Assembly: GCA_003456095.1 (NCBI GenBank)
Contig: DMPF01000103.1
Coordinates: 1-9,125 of the forward strand
Source of the DNA: Bacillota bacterium
GTDB taxonomy: Bacteria > Bacillota > Dethiobacteria > DTU022 > UBA8154
Length of the DNA: 9,125 nt
Reading direction: 5' to 3'
Position 1 is the stretch's first letter. Each line of letters opens with the position of its first letter. Of this stretch, positions 5,800 through 9,125 are shown in pieces. Under the pieces are notes generated by a model. That model had not been told where the DNA came from, did no database searches, and was given only the letters and a program-made list of their open reading frames with translations. The position numbers and the translations under genes were made by a program.

Positions 5800-6588
5800 T
5801 CAGGCATGGAATTGCTGCAAGAAATTAAGAAAGATTCTTTCTGTTTTAATGGAGCCAAAGGTCTCATTGACCAGGACGACCTTCCCGTTGCTGTCGTTGT
5901 TGTTGTGAAGATAACCCGCCAGCCAGGCAAAATTTATATTGCCCTGGCCGGGAGGAAGGTGTTCGTCATTCAATCCGTGATTGTCATGAATATGGAAATG
6001 TACCAGGTAGTCGCCTAGAGAGTAGATCCATTCGTTGATCGGCAGGTTTGAAAAAATATTAACATGCCCTATATCCAGGCAGGCCCTGAGAAAGGGTGAT
6101 TTAAAGCGGTTGAGCAGGCGGATCATGGGGCCGGGAGTGCGGTCAAAGATATTTTCCAGGGCAATGACTACGCCCTGCCGCTCGCAAAGAGGAAGCAAAC
6201 GATCCCAAAACCAAGAGGCATGATCAAGCCAACTCTCCAGATAACCTGCATATTGCATTTTTGGATTAAAGCAGGAATGAACAACCATGAGACAGCAGCC
6301 CAGTTCACCCCCCAGGAGCAACGCCCGGGAGAGGCAGCGGTGTGCTAAATTCTGCACATGCCTGTCCGCGCTGCTCAACAAGATCTCTTTAAAGGGCCCA
6401 TGCACAGAGAGAGTCCCTTTGAAAGGCTCCAGCAACTTTGAATAGCCTTTCACTATTTCACCAGCGTGTTTTTCCAGATTTTCCAGCAATATAAAGTCCT
6501 GTATTTCCAGGTGCTCATAATGATCGCGGTAAAAACACGGATTTACTTGAAAAATGTCGAAAGATATGCCGCTGCCTTTTTTGATCAA
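5800..6588 (-). CDS. Sugar phosphate isomerase/epimerase-like TIM-barrel protein
   Basis: A 262-residue protein of the AP-endonuclease-2/xylose-isomerase-like TIM-barrel family. The metal-ligand pattern is visible in order: V-H-G-P (His63), V-V-H-S (His104), A-L-E-N (Glu145), C-L-D-I-G-H (Asp172, His175), H-I-H-D-N (His201, Asp202), E-H-L-P-P-G-Q-G (His210) and V-N-E-T (Glu242). That pattern suggests a divalent-metal enzyme acting on a sugar or sugar phosphate; endonuclease IV activity is less likely but cannot be excluded. The start is TTG: no in-frame ATG exists before residue 101, and AGGAG sits 10 bases upstream. It is convergent with the repressor gene (10 bases between stops) and transcribed from an extended -10 promoter. 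Confidence 0.82.
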   Translation of the reverse strand: MIKKGSGISFDIFQVNPCFYRDHYEHLEIQDFILLENLEKHAGEIVKGYSKLLEPFKGTLSVHGPFKEILLSSADRHVQNLAHRCLSRALLLGGELGCCLMVVHSCFNPKMQYAGYLESWLDHASWFWDRLLPLCERQGVVIALENIFDRTPGPMIRLLNRFKSPFLRACLDIGHVNIFSNLPINEWIYSLGDYLVHFHIHDNHGLNDEHLPPGQGNINFAWLAGYLHNNNDSNGKVVLVNETFGSIKTERIFLNFLQQFHA

Positions 6589-6620
6589 TTTCCAAATACT
6601 CCTGCCCTAATATTTTCTAT

Positions 6621-6629
6621 ATTATAACA
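6621..6629 (-). promoter_or_regulatory. Extended -10 promoter of the isomerase-like gene
   Basis: The minus strand reads TG-T-TATAAT, a perfect extended -10, about 33 bases upstream of the TTG start. The region 17 bases further upstream has no good -35, but an AGGAT-A-ATCCT palindrome (6645-6655) lies there and could bind a regulator. Confidence 0.6.
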
Positions 6630-6689
6630 TATGAAACAGGTGTTAGGATAATCCTCGCGGCCGGGCTTAAATTTTTTTGTCTGCTAATA

Positions 6690-6729
6690 TCTATTAAAGT
6701 CGTTATCCGCCTGCTGCAGGATTAATAGA
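6690..6729. repeat. Nested inverted repeats upstream of the HD gene
   Basis: TCTATTAA (6690-6697) pairs with TTAATAGA (6722-6729), and the loop contains a second palindrome, CCTGC-T-GCAGG (6710-6720). It lies about 65 bases before the HD-domain start and may be a leader structure or operator. No clear plus-strand promoter was found in 6600-6790. Confidence 0.4.
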
Positions 6730-6794
6730 AGTACCGCAAAAGGAAGATAGGTGCTGTTTCCGGACAATATACCACAACAGGGAGGAATTTCGCA

Positions 6795-7397
6795 ATGGAT
6801 CACAGGTTAAAGCAACAGATCGATTTTTTCCTGGAAGCAGACAGACTAAAAAAAGTGACACGGCAAAATTACCTTGCCGACGGGAGCAGGAAGGAAAACT
6901 CCGCGGAACACTCCTGGCACCTTGCCCTGATGTGCCTCCTTTTCCGGGAATACGCACAGGACAGGGAAAGCCTGGACCTGCTGCGGAGCTTCAAAATGAT
7001 CCTGATCCATGATCTTGTAGAGATCGATGCCGGGGATACTTATTGCTACGACGAATCAGCAGCCACCGGCAAAGAGAAAAGGGAGCAGCAGGCCGCCGAC
7101 AGGCTGTTCGGGCTGCTGCCCGCCGACCAGGAGCAGGAATTCAGGGCTCTCTGGGAGGAGTTTGAGGAAAAGCGCACCCCCGAGGCACTCTTTGCCGCCG
7201 CTCTGGACCGGCTGCAGCCGTTGACGCTCAATTACATCACGGCAGGCAAGTCCTGGCAAGAGCACGCGGTCAACCTCGGGCAGGTACTGGCACGCAACAG
7301 CCCTATTGCCGCAGGAGCACCGGCTCTTTGGGACTTTGCCGCCGTGCTGATTGAAGACGCCGTAAAAAAAGGCTTCCTAAAAAATTTCGGGACATAA
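6795..7397 (+). CDS. HD-domain phosphohydrolase, YfbR/HDDC2-like 5'-nucleotidase
   Basis: A 200-residue HD-superfamily protein. The metal ligands are readable: His39 in E-N-S-A-E-H-S-W, the His72-Asp73 pair in I-L-I-H-D-L-V-E-I-D-A-G-D, and Asp138 in A-A-L-D-R-L-Q-P, which match the H..HD..D set of YfbR and HDDC2. These relatives remove the phosphate from deoxyribonucleoside 5'-monophosphates. The ATG follows GGGAGG by about 8 bases. The last residues (K-N-F-G-T) and the stop codon are encoded by the left arm of an inverted repeat (7381-7460), so the original C-terminus probably ended around K-K-G-F-L. It appears monocistronic, because the repeat and a new promoter separate it from cysK. Confidence 0.87.
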   Translation: MDHRLKQQIDFFLEADRLKKVTRQNYLADGSRKENSAEHSWHLALMCLLFREYAQDRESLDLLRSFKMILIHDLVEIDAGDTYCYDESAATGKEKREQQAADRLFGLLPADQEQEFRALWEEFEEKRTPEALFAAALDRLQPLTLNYITAGKSWQEHAVNLGQVLARNSPIAAGAPALWDFAAVLIEDAVKKGFLKNFGT

Positions 7398-7460
7398 AAA
7401 ATTTCGGGACACAATGAAAATTTTTTTCTGTCCCGAAATTTTTGTCCCGAAATTTTTTAT
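7381..7460. repeat. REP-like double inverted repeat, possible bidirectional terminator
   Basis: Each arm holds two copies of a 14-base unit. The left arm has AAAATTTCGGGACA at 7381-7394 and again at about 7398-7411. The right arm has TGTCCCGAAATTTT at 7429-7442 and again at 7443-7456. The arms are reverse complements apart from a three-base insertion in the left arm, giving a stem of about 28 pairs with a loop of about 17 bases, plus T-runs. The first unit contains the last codons and stop of the HD gene. The stem would end HD transcription before the cysK promoter at 7463. Confidence 0.85.
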
Positions 7461-7462
7461 GG

Positions 7463-7491
7463 TTGACATATCCAGGCTTTCCTGCTATACT
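7463..7491 (+). promoter_or_regulatory. Strong sigma-A promoter of cysK
   Basis: TTGACA (7463-7468) and TATACT (7486-7491) are separated by exactly 17 bases, immediately after the inverted repeat. Transcription would start near 7498, leaving an AT-rich leader of about 120 bases before cysK. I found no T-box or SAM riboswitch signature in this leader. Confidence 0.88.
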
Positions 7492-7620
7492 AATGCACAG
7501 CAAATAAAACATATTAAACCTATTTGATTTATTATGATTAAAAGCAGCAGAAACGTTCCGGCGAAGTAAAGTACTATTTATTTTTTAAGCAATTTATTAA
7601 AACCGGGAGGTTGAGAAAAA

Positions 7621-8544
7621 ATGGGCCGGATCTATAACAACATTGCGGAGCTGATTGGCGGGACACCTTTGCTCAGGCTGCATAAAGTAAATGACGGTTA
7701 CGCCGATGTGCTGGCGAAGCTGGAGTCGTTTAACCCCGGCGGCAGCGTCAAGGACCGTATCGGTATTTCCATGATCGAGGCGGCAGAGCAACAGGGACGG
7801 ATCAACAGCGAGACAGTGATCATCGAGCCGACGAGCGGCAATACCGGCATAGCTCTGGCGCTGATCTGCGCCAGCAAGAAGTATCGGCTGATTCTGACCA
7901 TGCCGGAGACGATGTCGCTGGAACGGCGCAGCCTGCTGAAAGGTTACGGCGCCGAGCTGGTGCTTACCCCCGGCGCAGAGGGGATGAAAGGCGCGATCCG
8001 CAAGGCGGAGGAGCTGGCCTTGGAAAACTCAAACTCCTTTATCCCCCAGCAGTTCCAAAATCCGGCCAACCCGCAGATCCACCGCGAGACTACGGCGGAA
8101 GAGGTCTGGCGTGACACGGACGGGCAGGTGGATATTTTTGTCGGCGGTGTGGGTACCGGCGGCACCATTACCGGTGTGGGCCAGATCCTCAAGCCACGGA
8201 AAAAAGAGCTGCGCATCGTGGCGGTGGAGCCGGCAGCCTCACCGGTGCTGTCAGGCGGCATGCCCGGACCGCACAAGATCCAGGGGATCGGCGCCGGCTT
8301 TGTGCCGGAAATTCTGGATGTCGACGTTATTGACCAGATTATTCAGGTCGGCGAAGAAGATGCCCTGATTACCGCGCGCCGCCTGGCGCGGGAAGAAGGA
8401 GTGCTGGTGGGTATCTCCGCCGGGGCGGCGGCTTATGTTGCCCTCTGTCTCTCCCGACTGGAAGAAAACCGGGGTAAGACCATCGTGGTGGTCTTGCCGG
8501 ACACCGGTGAGCGCTACCTTTCCACCGTTCTTTTCCAGGAGTAG
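7621..8544 (+). CDS. cysK: Cysteine synthase (O-acetylserine sulfhydrylase)
   Basis: A 307-residue, full-length PLP enzyme that converts O-acetylserine and sulfide to cysteine in the cytoplasm. Visible hallmarks are I-G-G-T-P-L-L-R-L near the start, the PLP-binding Lys44 in P-G-G-S-V-K-D-R, the substrate loop E-P-T-S-G-N-T-G (69-76), F-Q-N-P-A-N-P, the phosphate-binding loop [10 protein letters not shown] (176-185), Ser266 in G-I-S-A-G-A contacting the pyridine nitrogen, and P-D-T-G-E-R-Y near the C-terminus. These are the classical CysK motifs; a cystathionine beta-synthase-like role is less likely because there is no C-terminal extension. The ATG follows GGGAGG about 9 bases upstream. The cooS start lies 71 bases downstream with no terminator between, so read-through is possible. 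Confidence 0.96.
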   Translation: MGRIYNNIAELIGGTPLLRLHKVNDGYADVLAKLESFNPGGSVKDRIGISMIEAAEQQGRINSETVIIEPTSGNTGIALALICASKKYRLILTMPETMSLERRSLLKGYGAELVLTPGAEGMKGAIRKAEELALENSNSFIPQQFQNPANPQIHRETTAEEVWRDTDGQVDIFVGGVGTGGTITGVGQILKPRKKELRIVAVEPAASPVLSGGMPGPHKIQGIGAGFVPEILDVDVIDQIIQVGEEDALITARRLAREEGVLVGISAGAAAYVALCLSRLEENRGKTIVVVLPDTGERYLSTVLFQE

Positions 8545-8615
8545 GATGTGAATGAAAGACGAAGTACAAATACAATGTACCGCTTTTAAACGCGGAGATG
8601 CCGGGGAAGGAAGAT

Positions 8616-8951
8616 ATGCATAAACTGACGCCAAACCCGGCGACACGGCAGCTGCTGGAAAAAATGGCCGGCGAGGGCTGTGAGACCTGTTTTGACCGCT
8701 TTGAGCAGCAAAAGCCTCAGTGCAACTTTGGGCTGCGCGGCACTTGCTGCCGCATGTGCCAGTGGGGTCCGTGCCGCATCTCGGATAAAAACCCTACCGG
8801 TATCTGCGGCAAAGACCAAAGTTCCATCATTATCGGCAACCTCCTGCGGGCGCTGGTGGCCGGTCTTTCCGTCCATGCCCGCCATGCCCATGAAATATAT
8901 CTCTCTATCCGGGCGGCGGCCGGCGGCAGAGCTTGCCGACCAGGTGGCTGA
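8616..8951 (+). CDS. cooS: Ni-Fe CO dehydrogenase catalytic subunit, N-terminal fragment (frame broken)
   Basis: The N-terminus of anaerobic carbon monoxide dehydrogenase, which interconverts CO and CO2 at a Ni-Fe-S C-cluster. The cysteines of the surface D-cluster and of the B-cluster are all present: C36, C44, C45, C48, C53 and C64, in the pattern C-x7-C-C-x2-C-x4-C, then C in G-I-C-G-K-D. The region E-T-C-F-D-R-F-E-Q-Q-K-P-Q-C and H-A-R-H-A-H-E-I is also typical. The frame stops at 8951 after about 111 codons, whereas CooS is about 630 residues; the family sequence resumes in the +1 frame. The ATG at 8616 is preceded by GGGGAAGGA; an in-frame ATG at 8598 (six residues longer) has GGAG too close to it. 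C-cluster ligands would lie beyond the window. Confidence 0.85.
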   Translation: MHKLTPNPATRQLLEKMAGEGCETCFDRFEQQKPQCNFGLRGTCCRMCQWGPCRISDKNPTGICGKDQSSIIIGNLLRALVAGLSVHARHAHEIYLSIRAAAGGRACRPGG

Positions 8952-9117
8952 TATTTTGCTAGCCGACCTGTCACGCATGGAAGCCAAGCCGATGGCCATG
9001 CTCGCTGCCTATGCGCCGCATGAGCGCCGGGAAACCTGGGAGCGCCTGGGGGTGATGCCCCGTTCAGCCGCTTTTGAGGTGATGGAAGCGCTGCATATGA
9101 CGACACTAGTAATGTGA
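8907..9117 (+). pseudogene. cooS: cooS continuation in the +1 frame after a frameshift
   Basis: After the GC-rich run at about 8909-8932 the CooS-like text continues one frame over: A-E-L-A-D-Q-V-A-D-I-L-L, then M-L-A-A-Y-A-P-H-E-R-R-E-T-W-E-R-L-G-V-M-P-R-S-A-A-F-E-V-M-E-A-L-H-M-T-T-L. It is the same gene as the fragment starting at 8616, with one extra base (or two missing) between them. This second frame also ends, at a TGA at 9115-9117. The gene is therefore either a degraded copy or carries sequence errors near the end of the assembled piece. Confidence 0.7.
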
Positions 9118-9125
9118 TTCCTAAA

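Noticed and set aside
7492..7620. Riboswitch or T-box in the cysK leader
   Set aside because: The leader is short and AT-rich with no T-box sequence, no specifier-like structure and no SAM-riboswitch core visible.
8905..8951. Programmed ribosomal frameshift in cooS
   Set aside because: No slippery heptamer followed by a structured element was seen, and CooS proteins are not known to use recoding, so error or mutation is the simpler explanation.

Overview
This looks like chromosomal DNA from an anaerobic, moderately GC-rich Firmicute (Clostridia, Peptococcaceae/Moorella-like). The evidence is strong GGAGG-type ribosome-binding sites, consensus sigma-A promoters, the Firmicutes-typical trio of small DUF1659, DUF2922 and YvrJ genes, and the start of a nickel CO dehydrogenase gene (cooS). 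No rRNA, tRNA, CRISPR array or transposase gene was seen.

Left part (1-2914, minus strand): a two-gene, translationally coupled operon. The first gene is an AmmeMemoRadiSam-type radical SAM enzyme with an unusual export/lipoprotein-like N-terminus. The second is a membrane-embedded spermidine-synthase-like protein that runs off the left edge. A 433-base intergenic region with short inverted and direct repeats follows. Then comes a plus-strand run of three small genes (DUF1659, DUF2922, YvrJ; 3351-4119).

Centre (4129-5789): the most interesting locus. A minus-strand gene whose conserved core resembles the competence regulator ComK is divergent from a LexA/CI-type self-cleaving repressor (HTH plus S24 peptidase). 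The 140-base gap between them holds three near-identical palindromes, TTGCG-N3-CGCAA. One lies exactly in the spacer of a perfect TTGACA-N17-TATAAT promoter of the repressor gene. The other two cover the -35 and the start of the opposing promoter. The layout predicts a self-regulated, damage-inducible switch acting on a ComK-like regulator.

Right part (5800-9125): a minus-strand TIM-barrel sugar-phosphate isomerase/epimerase-like gene, a plus-strand HD-domain (YfbR/HDDC2-type) phosphohydrolase, a REP-like double inverted repeat that contains the HD gene's stop codon, then a strong promoter driving cysK (cysteine synthase). The window ends in a cooS gene whose N-terminal cluster-binding cysteines are intact but whose frame is broken about 100 codons in. 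That break is either real decay or sequence error near a contig end.
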